Below are positions 32,676-42,557 of a stretch of DNA of 64,000 nt, piece by piece. Numbering within the stretch: position 1 is the first letter of the stretch; every line of letters starts with the position of its first letter. A program made the translations under genes and the position numbers. Origin of the DNA: Ichthyophis bannanicus (lineage: Eukaryota > Chordata > Amphibia > Gymnophiona > Ichthyophiidae); the NCBI GenBank assembly GCA_033557465.1, contig JAWIIG010000025.1:9354501-9418500 (forward strand), given 5' to 3'. Under the pieces are notes generated by a model that worked only from the letters and a program-made list of their open reading frames with translations, was not told where the DNA came from and ran no database searches.

Positions 32676-32805
32676 TCCATTATGCTGTGACATCACAGAA
32701 GTCTGATAGGCTCGGTCTCCATCTGCTGAAACTGGAACACAACCCAGGTGTCTGGACTGAACTGGGGGGACTCGAGGAAAGAGAATTGGCAAGTAAGGCC
32801 TAATT
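32676..32805 (+). repeat. DIRS B right terminal repeat
   Basis: GTCTGATAGGCTCGGTCTCC and CATCTGCTGAAACTGGAACA are inverted relative to 20800-20860. The end after GCAAGTAAGGCCTAATTAC is approximate. Confidence 0.8.
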
Positions 32806-33684
32806 ACATCTTAGCTGAATTGAAGAAACTAAGTTTCCAGCTGAAAATAGTAACATAGTAAATGACAGCAGATAAAGACCAGAATGGTCCATCTAGTCTG
32901 CCCAGCACAATGTCAAGAGTAGGTACACCTGCCGCTCCGTGCAGGCCACCCCCTCCCCATGTCTTTGCCCAGGGGTGAACCCATCACTCCATGTAGGACA
33001 CCCCTGTTTGTTGAGGAATTTGATGATTCAGTTTATTTTGATATTTTCTTGTTGCTATAAAGGGATGTGCCTAAATTAGATCCATGGTTCATTTTCCTAG
33101 ATATGAGTCTAATTTAAATGGTCTGTGCTGAAAATACTCAGGGGGCACCTAATTTGTTACTCTGCTTCTACCCTACCCCTATAGGTTTCTGCCGAAAATT
33201 TAAATGTCCAGCCTTTGCTCATTTTCCATGGGACTGATTTTGTCTCTAATTCCCTGTTAGATGTCTGAACTCTGTGAAAATTGACCATAACCGTTAAGTG
33301 ATGCCACCCCTGGCAATTAGTTAGACCTCAGGTTTTGCATTAATAGTGGTAGTTAATTTATGGCAAAGGCCATCTTCAATGCTTTGTTTTCCTTTTTTCC
33401 ATCCAAATGAAGGCAAAGATCCTGCAGATCAGGATAATAATGAATTACAGAACAGTGATCTGTGGCCAGAGTTCTGACTAGGTACTTTGATCGTTGCTTG
33501 GTTAGATGCCTTGAGGCAAAGTGACTTGCCCATGCTCATACAGAAAGTCAGGGGTTAGAAAGCTCAGTAGCCCCTTGATTCCTAGGTATGTGTTGTCCTC
33601 TGTACTGTGAATATGTTAGAGTTGACCTAGCTCAGTTGCTGTCTGCTAAGAGTCCATCAAAATCCATTTTCATTCTCTTCACAG
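32806..33684. other. Intron upstream of the third DVL1 exon, with small repeat fragments
   Basis: At 32848-33000 the text AACATAGTAAATGACAGCAG and GGTCCATCTAGTCTGCCCA looks like the 3' end of a LINE or SINE common in tetrapods. At about 33505-33575 AAGTGACTTGCCCATGCTCA resembles the conserved part of MIR/CORE-type SINEs. The remainder is unassigned. The region ends in the polypyrimidine tract and acceptor of the exon at 33685. Confidence 0.45.
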
Positions 33685-33891
33685 ATTTGGCTGCACTGAA
33701 TCTTAATGATGGTTCTAGTGGAACCTCCGATCAGGATACCCTTGCCCCCCTACCACACCCAGCAGCACCCTGGCCGACTGGGCAGGGATACCCTTTCCAG
33801 TACCCACTACCTCCTCCGTGTTTCCCACCAGCATACCAGGAACCTGGTTTCAGCTATGGAAGTGGCAGTGCAGGTAGCCAACACAGTGAAG
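33685..33891 (+). CDS. DVL1: DVL1 internal exon, post-DEP proline-rich segment
   Basis: The exon encodes NLAALNLNDGSSGTSDQDTL, LAPLPHPAAPWP, then CFPPAYQEPGFSYGSGSAGS and ends in QHSEG. The CFPPAYQ-PGFSYGSGS stretch is characteristic of DVL1 rather than DVL2 or DVL3, from my knowledge of the family. The acceptor CTCTTCACAG ends at 33684 and the donor GTAAGA starts at 33892. The length is 207 bp and phase matches the DEP exon upstream. The final G starts a Gly codon that must be completed in the next exon. That exon is not in the remaining 30 kb of the window, so the following intron exceeds 30 kb. The segment lies in the C-terminal low-complexity region of the protein. Confidence 0.96.
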
Positions 33892-35638
33892 GTAAGAAGG
33901 TAATGCATGCAGATATGTGGAAGCTGCTGGCTAGCATTTGCATGTGGAGGCCACTAATGTGTGCATGAATGTCTGCAACTCCACAGCTCCTATGGCCATT
34001 TGCTTGACTTCCCAAGTTGCTCTGTTGCTTTTTTGCTTTTTTCTGGACTGTGTGCATGTTGTCCAGTGAAATCCATTTCAAACATGAATTGTGCATTTTT
34101 TGTGAAGACTGGTTCTATTCATGCAGGGACCTGATGTGACAAACAGACTGCTGTTAACATGTTCAGGGAAACATCTTCCCCAAGGTCAACCATGATAAGA
34201 AACCTCAGATAATGTAATCCTCTTTCCTTTACGATTGCTTTGATTTGGAGACAATATGTTTCCTCTGTGAGATGAAAATGGCAATCGCCTTGATTGCTAC
34301 TGTCTTATGCAGACCAGTTGCCCCTCCCCGCCCCCTTTAGACAGTCATGTGCAATCAGTTTTGTATCACAAAGCTGTTGGTGCCGGAGCTCTGCTCCTCT
34401 TGGTGAGATCCCTTCTTTGTTTCCAGAAGATAATTTACCAAGGGACTGTCGGAAGTCCCATGAAACACATCACTATCCTTAGAGGGGAGTAATCATCTCT
34501 GTACGCTCATGTGACTTTGGATCAACCAGCATGAAACCCTGGAGCAAACTTAAATTTGATAAGAATGTCTATTATGTGTTATAGTTCCGCATGGGGCAGA
34601 GGGTAAAAGCCACAGTCGTATTCAAAGGCACCTAATGGCAGCCACCATCTGAATATGTGCCCTATTCATCAGTTTTCAGCAGCAGTATCCATACAATACC
34701 ATTGAAAGTTTTTATAGACTGTTCCAGGTCTGTGTGTATTGCCAGAGTGGAACATGGGCATTTTGCCTGACAATACATATTCAGGCTGTTTTAATTTTAT
34801 GATAGCTATACAAATAGTGGACTAAATATACCTGTTATCCATATGGCAGTGGCACTCACTGCTTTGTATATAGATTTCAGCGCCACAACCTCTAAGGACC
34901 GCAGCGCTGAATACACATATTAACTACCATGGCTGATTATTAACCTGTCTATGATATCTCATAGTATAGGTTACACTTGCTGATAATGCTGGTGCATAAG
35001 TCCTTTTTACTTTAAATCGCCAGAAAAAAAAAAACTTCCACCACCATTTCAACTTGAGTCCCGACACAGCACTATGTTTCGGGTTATCAATATTCACTTA
35101 AAACTCAAATAGAGGTGGATGATGACAGACACTGAGTTATGGCAATTTGATTATAGATAAAGAATGGTGACATGACTGCTGAAAAAGCTTGGATCTGAAG
35201 AATAGAAAAAAATAAATCTGAAGCAGGATGAGTTTTAACTAAATATTGATCATCTGAAACATAGCGGTGTGTCTGGACTCAGATTGCCTAAGTCAAACAA
35301 GCTGAATTTTTTGGAATGGTGGTAGAAGATTTTAAAGTAAAAAGTACCTATGCATATGTGAAATGTGGTTAGTATACCATAGTATGATTGTTTGGTTCGA
35401 TAAAAAAATGTATTTCTAGCCTGAAAATTTGGGATTTATGGGTTGCATCTGTTGTATTCTCCCAGAAGAATTTACCACTTTGAATTCTGATAGTGCTTGT
35501 GGGACAGGAAAGGCAGAGCATGTAAACTTGTAGAAGTTTCAACTTGCATTCCACAGTAAACACCATGTGCGATGGTTTATACAGGGAAGGGACCTGAGAA
35601 TGTTGCTTGGATTCCTGAGGAGACTTGATTATATATTT
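33892..35638. other. Unassigned intron after the third DVL1 exon
   Basis: No gene or clear repeat seen. The exon ends in a good donor (GTAAGA). The stretch is A/T-rich with short open frames only. Confidence 0.45.
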
Positions 35639-36061
35639 CTCTGTGAACAAGCAGGAAAAAGTCCTCACGTATGACAGAGCCCCATGTGGGAACGGTTCCC
35701 AGCTTCCACAGGAAGCTTTTGGGAGACTCCATCATGCATGCGCGCCTGCCTTCCCACCTGTCACGGTGCCATCATATCCCCAGTTCATTTTTTCCCACAG
35801 AGCCTCATGGATGTGTTCCTTACTGCTTCTGAGAAAATCTGTTCTTGCGGCTTTTTGGAGTTTTGTTTTTTATGTTTTCTTGCAATTTTTCCTGCCAGTA
35901 TCTTCCGCCTGTCATTGGGGTGCCAGCCATCATTTGGGACCTTTTTCCCTTCTATTTTTTGCTTTTTCGCGTGGGAGGTTTTTCATCTCTTTTTTTCCCG
36001 GGCTTTTGCACCACTCACCGGCATTGAGCCCTTCAGCTTTGCAGAGGCTGTTTTTAAAACA

Positions 36062-37300
36062 ATGTCAGAGCCAGCAAACAGTTTTGAAAGGTGCACCCAT
36101 TGTGCACACACCATCTCTGTGATTGACCATCATAACTGGTGCCTCCAGTGCCTCAGCCCTGACCATGAGCCCTCTAATTGCATTCTGTCCCTACAGATGA
36201 CTAAGAAGGGCCTCAAGGGCTGGAAGAAGCAGCGTGAGTCCTTCTTCAGGCTATCAGACTCAGCATCCTTAGCAGTGGCATCGACATCAGCATTGATGCC
36301 CTCGAGGGGCTCTGCCAAGGCCTCTGCTTCACACAGTGCCCATGCTTATTTGAAGCCTAGGGGCTGCGGCATCATGGAACGGAGGCTCTGCATCAACATC
36401 CAGTCGGAGCCCCAGAAGGACTCTGCATCTGCTTCATCAATATCAAAGGGGGCGAGTGGAGACTGTGCCAAGCATGGGCATAGACACGTGATCCCCTCTC
36501 GGCACGATGTCAAGGGTGATGGCTGAGGGTGGCCCACAAAGGTGCCCTGGTGGGAGGAATTGACTTCCAAGGCCATGGAAGGCCACCGGCAATCTTCCAA
36601 TGACTTTCCCATCATGGAGTCCCCGGGACAGGTGCCGGAGTCAGTGGACGAGGTCATTGTGTTGGCCCTGATGCCCTCTGAGACCACAGTGCTTACCAAG
36701 CACCTTTGGGCCCTTGAGGCGCACATGGGTTTGGAAAGCGCTGCTTTCAGATATCCATGTTAGTCACCCAGGTCCTGTCATACCAGCTTTACATCGGGAT
36801 GTTCCTATGTTCCTTGGCTCCCTCATTCCCCTCTTTCCAGCTGAGTGCTTGGAAGCCTTCTGTACCCTGGTGGGCCATGGGAAGAATGTGTACAAGTATA
36901 TGGTGCGAGCCACATATGATGCTTTTGAGTTGGTGGGCTGGGTGACAGCAGTGGGCATTGGGACATGCTGGCTGCCCTGGCTCCAGTACTCTGATTTGGA
37001 GCAGTGGGTCCAGGACAAGCTGGCAGATGTGCTGTGCACCAGTGAAAATCTGTTTGGCAAGCCCATGCAGGAAACTTCAGCCGAAATTGAGAGGTGACAA
37101 TTTCCCACCTCTCACGCAAGATGGCGTATCCTGCCCAGAAGAAGCATCAGGGGAAGAAGCCTTTTTACAGGCCAAAGCGCCAGTACTATCAGAGCCCCCA
37201 AAGAGCTCAGCCCAAGGCACAGGCCCAGTGGCAGCCATGCTGGGCCAAGTCACAGAATTCCCAACCCGCGCTCCAGCCACATCTGGGGGCAGGGTTCTGA
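36062..37300 (+). pseudogene. DIRS E gag (degenerate)
   Basis: The start MSEPANSFERCTHC at 36062 aligns with the gag starts of F and G. The Cys/His motif reads CTHCAHT, then DHHNWCLQCLSPDHEPSNC, the pattern C-x2-C, D-x-H, C-x2-C-L, H, C seen in all family I copies. A Ser/Ala-rich linker follows. After a stop at 36524 the capsid-like block appears in other frames: YKYMVRATYDAFELVGW at 36890-36945 and SDLEQWVQDKLADVLCTSEN at 36990. The basic Gln/Pro-rich tail ends at 37298. At least two frame breaks. The intact protein would bind RNA and form particles; this is inferred from position. Confidence 0.8.
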
Positions 37301-37359
37301 CACCCTCCTCAGGAGCATAGCCAGTTGCCCAATCGCTGAGGGGGGTGCCCTCTCAAGTG

Positions 37360-38262
37360 GGCAGTTTATTTATTTATTTTATTTTATTTATTTTAGTTTC
37401 TTATATACCGCACTATTTAATATCAGCGCGGTTTACATGGAACAACGAACCATAATGAACAAACGTTAGGTTTTACAGAGAACAGAGTAATACAACTTGG
37501 ATAACTTAGGGGAAACATGCACATCAACTATTTACATATGTAACAGAAAGCTTTGAATAATGGATTATGAACCTACGGAAAGATATTAAGAATAGGGGCT
37601 AATATACAAAGGTTTCTAGAGGAAGAGGTGTGGCTATGGTGGAGTATGGTTGATCTGGTAATGTTGAATAAATAAGTAGTGTTTTAGTGCCTTCCTGAAT
37701 TGTGTGAGATCGGTAATGGCTCGGATACCTGGTGGTAATGCGTTCCAACACTTGGGAGCATAACAACTGAACGCCCTGTTTGACATTGTTAGTGTGCATT
37801 TTGTTGATGCACTTGGGATAATTAGAGTGTTTGTTGATGTGGATCTTCTGGATCTGTTAGGCGGCGTGGGCTGAATTAGATTAACTAGTGATGAAGCGGT
37901 TATGCCATTGATTGCTTTAAAGGTAAGTATCAGAGTCTTGAATAGTATTCTTCCGTGTGTTGGGAGCCAGTGGAGTTGAATTAAGATGGCTGTGATATGG
38001 TCATATCTCTATGCTCCAGATAGAACTCTAGCAGCGGCGTTCATGGCAAGTTGTAGAGGATTCAAGGTAGACTGTGGAAGACCTTGGAGAATGGCATTGG
38101 CAAAATCAAAGTGGGGTAGGATAAGAGCTTGGTATACAGTCCGGAAATCACTTGAGTCCAATAAGGATCGGAGGTGTTTGAGTGTCCGAATCTTGAAATA
38201 TACGGCTCTGACAATGTGGGATATGTGTAGCTTGTTGGCTTGTTCATTTCACACACAGGTGG
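37360..38262 (-). mobile_element. LINE 3' fragment (L2-like) inserted antisense in E
   Basis: The + strand starts with TTTATTTATTTATT, the reverse of an AAATA-repeat tail, then TTATATACCGC. Read on the - strand it encodes the C-terminal part of a LINE ORF2: HIVRAVYFKIRTLKHLRSLL, DFANAILQGLPQSTLNPLQL, AMNAAARVLSGA, a stop, then HITAILIQLHWLP and SCYAPKCWNALPPGIRAI. That order is typical of L2-like and related clades. It is 5' truncated. It lies between gag and RT of E and removes no obvious E sequence. Confidence 0.82.
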
Positions 38263-38263
38263 C

Positions 38264-38935
38264 CCCTCATCACCACAGACACCTTGGTACTGCAGATAGT
38301 GCGGGACGGGTATCTGCTGCATTTTGCCCAGCTTCCACTTCCATTCTTCCCAGAGGAGTACCCTTTAGACACGTGCCGCCTCCAGGTCGAAGTTGCCGCT
38401 CTGCTAGCTGAAGTGGTCATCAAGCCATTGCCCCTGACACAGATAGGGCAGGGATTCTACTCCTGCTACTTCCTTGTCCCCAAGGGGGTTCAGGCCCATC
38501 TTCGACCTCAGGGACCTGAACCACTTTTTGGTCCGGGAAAAGTTCAAGATGGTCTCTCTGGGAACCCCTAGGATCTTCACAAAGTGCCTAGCGGTCATTG
38601 CTGCTTACCTATGGACCCTGGGGGTCTTCCCCTACTTAGACGACTGGCTGATAAAGGCCTCCATGCCAGGTGGCATGCGACACTCAGCACACCTGACGAT
38701 ACAGGTGCTTGAGCAAACCGGGTTTGTCGTCAACTACCTGAAGTCTCATCTGCAGCTGTCGCAGCAACTAGAATTCAGCAGGGCCTTCCTGGACACCACA
38801 CTGGCCCAAGCCTTTTTCCCAAAGGATTGCTTTCAGCGTCTCATGGAGGTGATCTCCATCTATGAAAAAGTGGCACACAATGGCACGAGGAATGCTGCGC
38901 ATGTTAGGTCATGGCCTCCACGGTGCATGTGATCC
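38264..38935 (+). pseudogene. DIRS E reverse transcriptase (degenerate, internally deleted)
   Basis: VLQIVRDGYLLHFAQLPLPF at 38287 and QGFYSCYFLVPKG at 38450 are the N-terminal blocks. FRPIFDLRDLNHFLVREKFK follows. SLGTPRIFTKCLAVIAAYLW at about 38558 jumps from the SLGT block straight to FTKCLAV, so roughly 110 residues of the palm are deleted in phase. YLDDWLIKASM at 38634 keeps the catalytic YLDD. GFVVNYLKSHLQLSQQLEFS is the thumb. The deletion alone makes it inactive. Confidence 0.82.
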
Positions 38936-39059
38936 CAGTGGTCCAGCTCCAGATACGCCAGGCTCAGTGGGCTCTGAGCATTCAGTGGAAGCAAGCCACG
39001 GGTCGCCTCAGGGATTGAGTGGCTGTTACTGCGCTCCTCGTGGAATCCCTCCAGTGGTG

Positions 39060-39522
39060 GTTGGAGCCATGGCACCTGCTCTGAGGTCTCCCCTTTCAGT
39101 CGATCCACCCCACAGGACACTCATCACCGATTCATCCAAACTTGTTTGGGGCATACACTTGGAACGCCTGCAGACACAGGGCTTATGGTCAGAGCAGGAG
39201 AGTCTGCACCAGATCAACTTTCTGGAACTGTGGACGATCGTGAACGCCCTCAAAGCACTGCCAGGCACACCTAGCCAACCAGGTAATCCTCATTCAGATG
39301 GACAATCAGGTGGCAATGTTCTGTGTCAACAAGCAGAGGAGGGGCATGGTCTTGTGCCTCCTCTGCTGGAAGGCGGTGTGCCTCTAGACGTTCACAGTGA
39401 CCCATGGAATGGAACTGCAAGCAACCTACCTAGCCAGAGAGCTCAACACCCTGGCTGACCATCTCAGCTGGGTCCTCCAACCCCACGAATAGACCCTCAA
39501 CAGAAGGGTGGTGGAGCACATC
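39060..39522 (+). pseudogene. DIRS E RNase H, 5' part
   Basis: LITDSSKLVWGIHLERLQTQ holds the first Asp, INFLELWTIVNALKAL the Glu. The IQMDNQVAMFCVNKQ block (39290-39340) and the later LADHLSWVLQ block are in other frames. It breaks off at 39522 and continues after element F at 54064. Confidence 0.78.
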
Positions 39523-39565
39523 ATCTCCAGGAACAAGCAGGAATGTAGTCCTCACATATGGGTAT
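39523..39565 (+). repeat. DIRS F left terminal repeat
   Basis: ATCTCCAGGAACAAGCAGGA followed by ATGTAGTCCTCACATATGGG is the complement of the first half of the F ICR at 53703-53750. Confidence 0.8.
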
Positions 39566-39915
39566 CATCGGTACTGACAGAGCCCATGCGGGAACGCTCC
39601 CCAGCATCCAATAGGATCGCTTTTGGGAGCACCCACAACGCATGCATGCTGCCTTCCCGCCTCTGTACCTCTCTCACTTCAATTCTTCATTTTCCGCGGA
39701 GCCGACAAGACGTGTACCCTGTCACTGCAGAAAATGTCCTTTTATTCTTTATATTTTGTGGTCATGTCTGCCTTCATTCGACGCCTACCGGTACCACTGG
39801 TTCCTCTTCTTTCTTTCTTTTAAAAAAAAAACCAACTTGTATTTTCTTCAGGGGTCTTTCCCCTGTTTCTGGTGCTAGGTGCCATTTTGGGCACTAGGCC
39901 CACTTTTCTTCAGGC

Positions 39916-41600
39916 ATGGAGAAACCAGCTAGTGGTTTCAAAAAATGCTCAAAGTGTGGCGGTACCATTTCCTTCACCGACACCCATGATTGGTGTCTAA
40001 AATGTTTAGGTCCTGAACATTGTCCAACGGAGTGTGTCTCCTGCACAAGGATGACCAAAAGGGGCCTGCAAAATAGAGCTGCAAAACTCGGTACCCTTTT
40101 TGCCACGGATACGATGTCACTTGCATCGACGTCCTCCAGGGCTTCATCTTCCTTCCATGGATCTCAGGTAACTAAACTTAAGTCTTCTAAGACTGGCCAG
40201 TCCTCGAAGGGTAAATCTCCTTCAAAGTATCGAGATGCCACCGGCAAAACAGTCCCGGCGGGAGTCTTTGGGCTCCAAAGCATTAACGGAGCTCCAGGAT
40301 GTTCTAGAGGCTTCCACCTCTGCAGAACTACTGGTGCCATGTTCTGGGGTCATAGCCGCTTCCACCGGTACCGACACCCAGGCATCGGCAGGAGCGATGG
40401 ATAAAAGAATCCTCACTATTGAACGCAGTCTAGCATCCCTTTTAGCAGCTTCGGTACCGTTAAGACCGCTACAGACAGTTCAATAGGTATCGGTACCGAC
40501 AGTACCTGCTTCAACAGGACTGCTTCCCCCCCATGCCGAGCCTTGAGTCTATCTCGGGTATCAGGAACTGAGACATTTCGGTACCAACTTCGAGCGGTAC
40601 CAATACCATGCTTTACGAGAGCACCCATTACAGAGTGCCTTTGAGTCTTCCGATTCCGATGACTGACGATTCTACCGGTACCAGAGCGAACCTACTAGAG
40701 GATTCAACTCCTTCTCCTTAACACAGGATGTCTCCTCCAGAAGATATGTCCTTCCAGGATTTCATACGTGATTTAGCAAAGGGCCTTGCAATCACTGTGA
40801 TTCCAGAAAAGGAACCTAGGGCAGAAGAATTAAGAATTCTACAATACCCTATGGCTCCCAAGGAGGCAGCTATGCTTCCCATTCACAAGATCTTACATGA
40901 TCTGATGTTGAGAATGTGGGAAACTCCTTTAACGATATCTTCACATTGCCGACACCTTGACACTATGTACCGAGTGCCAAGTTGTCCTGGTTTTCAAAAA
41001 CCTCAGTGGTGGTGGAATTGGCCATGCGAAGAATCAAGAGTGCTAAAACACATTCTTCTAATCCTCCAGGTCGGGAATCCAGGACACTCGATGCCTTTGG
41101 GCATTGATGCTTTCAATCCTCCATGCTATCAGCCAGGATCAGTTCCTATATTCTTTATCTGGGAATGTTCCTGGAAGAAGTCACAAAAGACTTAGAGCTC
41201 ATTAGCCCTTGTGTCTCTGAGGAAAAAAGAGCAGCCTACCTTATTCTGGTCAAGCATGTCAAGAATGTTTCTAAATTCATGAACCGTGCTACCTTTGATT
41301 GCTTTGAATGTATTAGCAGAACCTCTGCTATATCCATAGGAGCACGTAGTATTGCTTGGCTTCAAGCATCAGACTTAGAACAGTGGGTGCAAGAAAAGCT
41401 GGGAAACATTCCTTGTACAGGAGAAAATCTGTTTGGCAAGGACTGGCAGGGCAAGGCTAATCATCTTGAATCTGAAAATACTACCTTGAACACTATCAAA
41501 GTCTATAGCCAACCCAGCAAAGAAGAAAACATTCATAAAAACCTTTTTCAGCAAGAAAAAGAAGCCTTACCCATCTTACATCCATCAAATGCGACACTAG
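39916..41600 (+). pseudogene. DIRS F gag (degenerate)
   Basis: It starts MEKPASGFKKCSKCGGTISF. The Cys/His motif is CSKC, DTHDWCLKCLGPEHCPTEC, CTRM. The linker region to about 40730 is rich in GGTACC sites and read in several frames. MSPPEDMSFQDFIRDLAKGL at 40728 opens the capsid-like part. ISSYILYLGMFLEEVTKDLE and FMNRATFDCFECISR follow, then SDLEQWVQEKLGNIPCTGEN at 41368. A LINE tail interrupts the basic C-terminus at about 41600. Several frame changes (near 40405, 41120) break it. Confidence 0.83.
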
Positions 41601-41770
41601 TAAGCTGTCATTGTTCAGATGTAAATAGTTCAATGTTATGAATCCCAGTTACTATGTCCTGTTTGATGTAGGCATAAGGCACTTCCCCGCCTTGTGTAAA
41701 ATTGTTAACTGTAAACCTCACTGATGTCAAATAGCGTGGTATAGAAAGGCTAGAAATAAATAAATAAAAT
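41600..41770 (+). mobile_element. LINE 3' tail inserted in F gag
   Basis: GCGTGGTATAGAAAGGCTAG followed by AAATAAATAAATAAA is the 3' end of the same kind of LINE as the antisense fragment at 37360. Only about 170 bp are present. The F gag tail (GQQHNRQQRKPQ) resumes after it at 41800. Confidence 0.7.
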
Positions 41771-41799
41771 CAAAGCTTCTGTCCGCTTCATGTTCCTCA

Positions 41800-42184
41800 G
41801 AAGGGGCAACAACACAACAGACAGCAAAGAAAGCCGCAAGCTCAAAGAGCTCAACCAGCCCAACAGACCCAGCCCCCTCAGGGTCTTTGACTTCTACCTA
41901 GAGAACTTAGTCATTCTGCCCCTGAAAGGTCCAGAACCCTTAACCATTCCAGGAAAACTATACTATTTTGCCAAAAGATGGCAACAAATAACATCAGAAA
42001 ACTGGACTCTGTCCATTGTACGACTGGGGTACAAGCTTCATTTTCTCAACTTGCCCCCACCTACAATAATAAAACAGTTCAATTCTCAAGCCCCTGCCAC
42101 CAACCTGTTGTGGCAGGAGGTCACATCACTTCTCGCTCAAGGAGCAATCAAAGAAGTACCCATATCCCAAAAGGGTTCGGGTTT
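41800..42184 (+). pseudogene. DIRS F end of gag and N-terminal RT, before element G
   Basis: RKPQAQRAQPAQQTQPP is the gag tail. FYLENLVILPLKGPEPLTIP and the blocks to QKGSG are the N-terminal RT extension, in more than one frame. It is cut at 42184 by G. Confidence 0.75.
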
Positions 42185-42225
42185 ATCTCCAGGAACAAGC
42201 AGGAATGAGTCTTGACATATGGGTA
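42185..42225 (+). repeat. DIRS G left terminal repeat
   Basis: ATCTCCAGGAACAAGCAGGA then ATGAGTCTTGACATATGGGT. It complements the first half of the ICR at 47440-47480. Confidence 0.85.
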
Positions 42226-42557
42226 TCGTCGGTACCGACGGAGCCTGCGCTTGAACGCTCCCCAGCGTCCAGTAAGAAAGCTTTTGGGAGCATCCCACAG
42301 CGCTTGCGCGCTGCCTTCCCGCCTTTCCCAACCGCCTCTCTCCAGTTCTTCTTTTCCGCGAAGCCAGCAGGTCGTGTTCCTGTCACCGCAGAAGAATTCT
42401 TTATTTTTTTCTTTATTTTTCTGTGTCGCGTCTGCCTTCTTTGACGTCAGACCGGTACCGCCGGTCTTTTCTTTTCTTTCTTACAAAAAAAACCCCTCCT
42501 CTTTCTTCAGCTGTGTATTTTCGGTTTGGGCCTTAGGCCTAAACAGTTTTTCTCCTC

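Larger units (their letters stand above)
20770..32805 (+). mobile_element. DIRS family II element B, split by a gypsy insertion
   Basis: B has inverted terminal sequences at 20770-20875 and 32676-32805. TGTTCCAGTTTCAGCAGATG on the left corresponds to CATCTGCTGAAACTGGAACA on the right. Between them are a gag-like region, RT, RNase H, a tyrosine recombinase and an ICR (32376-32480). A 6.1-kb gypsy element on the opposite strand interrupts the recombinase at 25036, and a roughly 283-bp hAT-like insertion lies just before the ICR at 32085. Without these, B would be about 5.6 kb, the same as G. The whole lies inside the DVL1 intron between the exons at 19803 and 33685. Confidence 0.88.
35639..39522 (+). 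mobile_element. DIRS family I element E, 5' portion (outer element of the nest)
   Basis: E begins CTCTGTGAACAAGCAGGAAA after TTT and carries a leader, gag, an antisense LINE insertion (about 37360-38262), RT and the first part of RNase H. It stops at 39522 where element F begins, and resumes at 54064. The RNase H text continues across the gap (VVEHI at 39510 and QEWGMPTVDLFA at 54072), which proves that F is inserted in E. Confidence 0.9.
39523..42184 (+). mobile_element. DIRS family I element F, 5' portion
   Basis: F starts ATCTCCAGGAACAAGCAGGA. It contains leader, gag and the N-terminal part of RT, then is interrupted by element G at 42185. F's RT resumes at 47805 (QKGSG before, YSPYFLIPKKTGG after). 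F lies inside E. It is closely related to G in the whole coding region but more decayed. Confidence 0.92.

Noticed and set aside
36062..36180. DIRS gag Cys/His motif as a host zinc-finger gene
   Set aside because: The same motif and start occur in F and G at the matching place in DIRS elements, and the capsid-like part follows.
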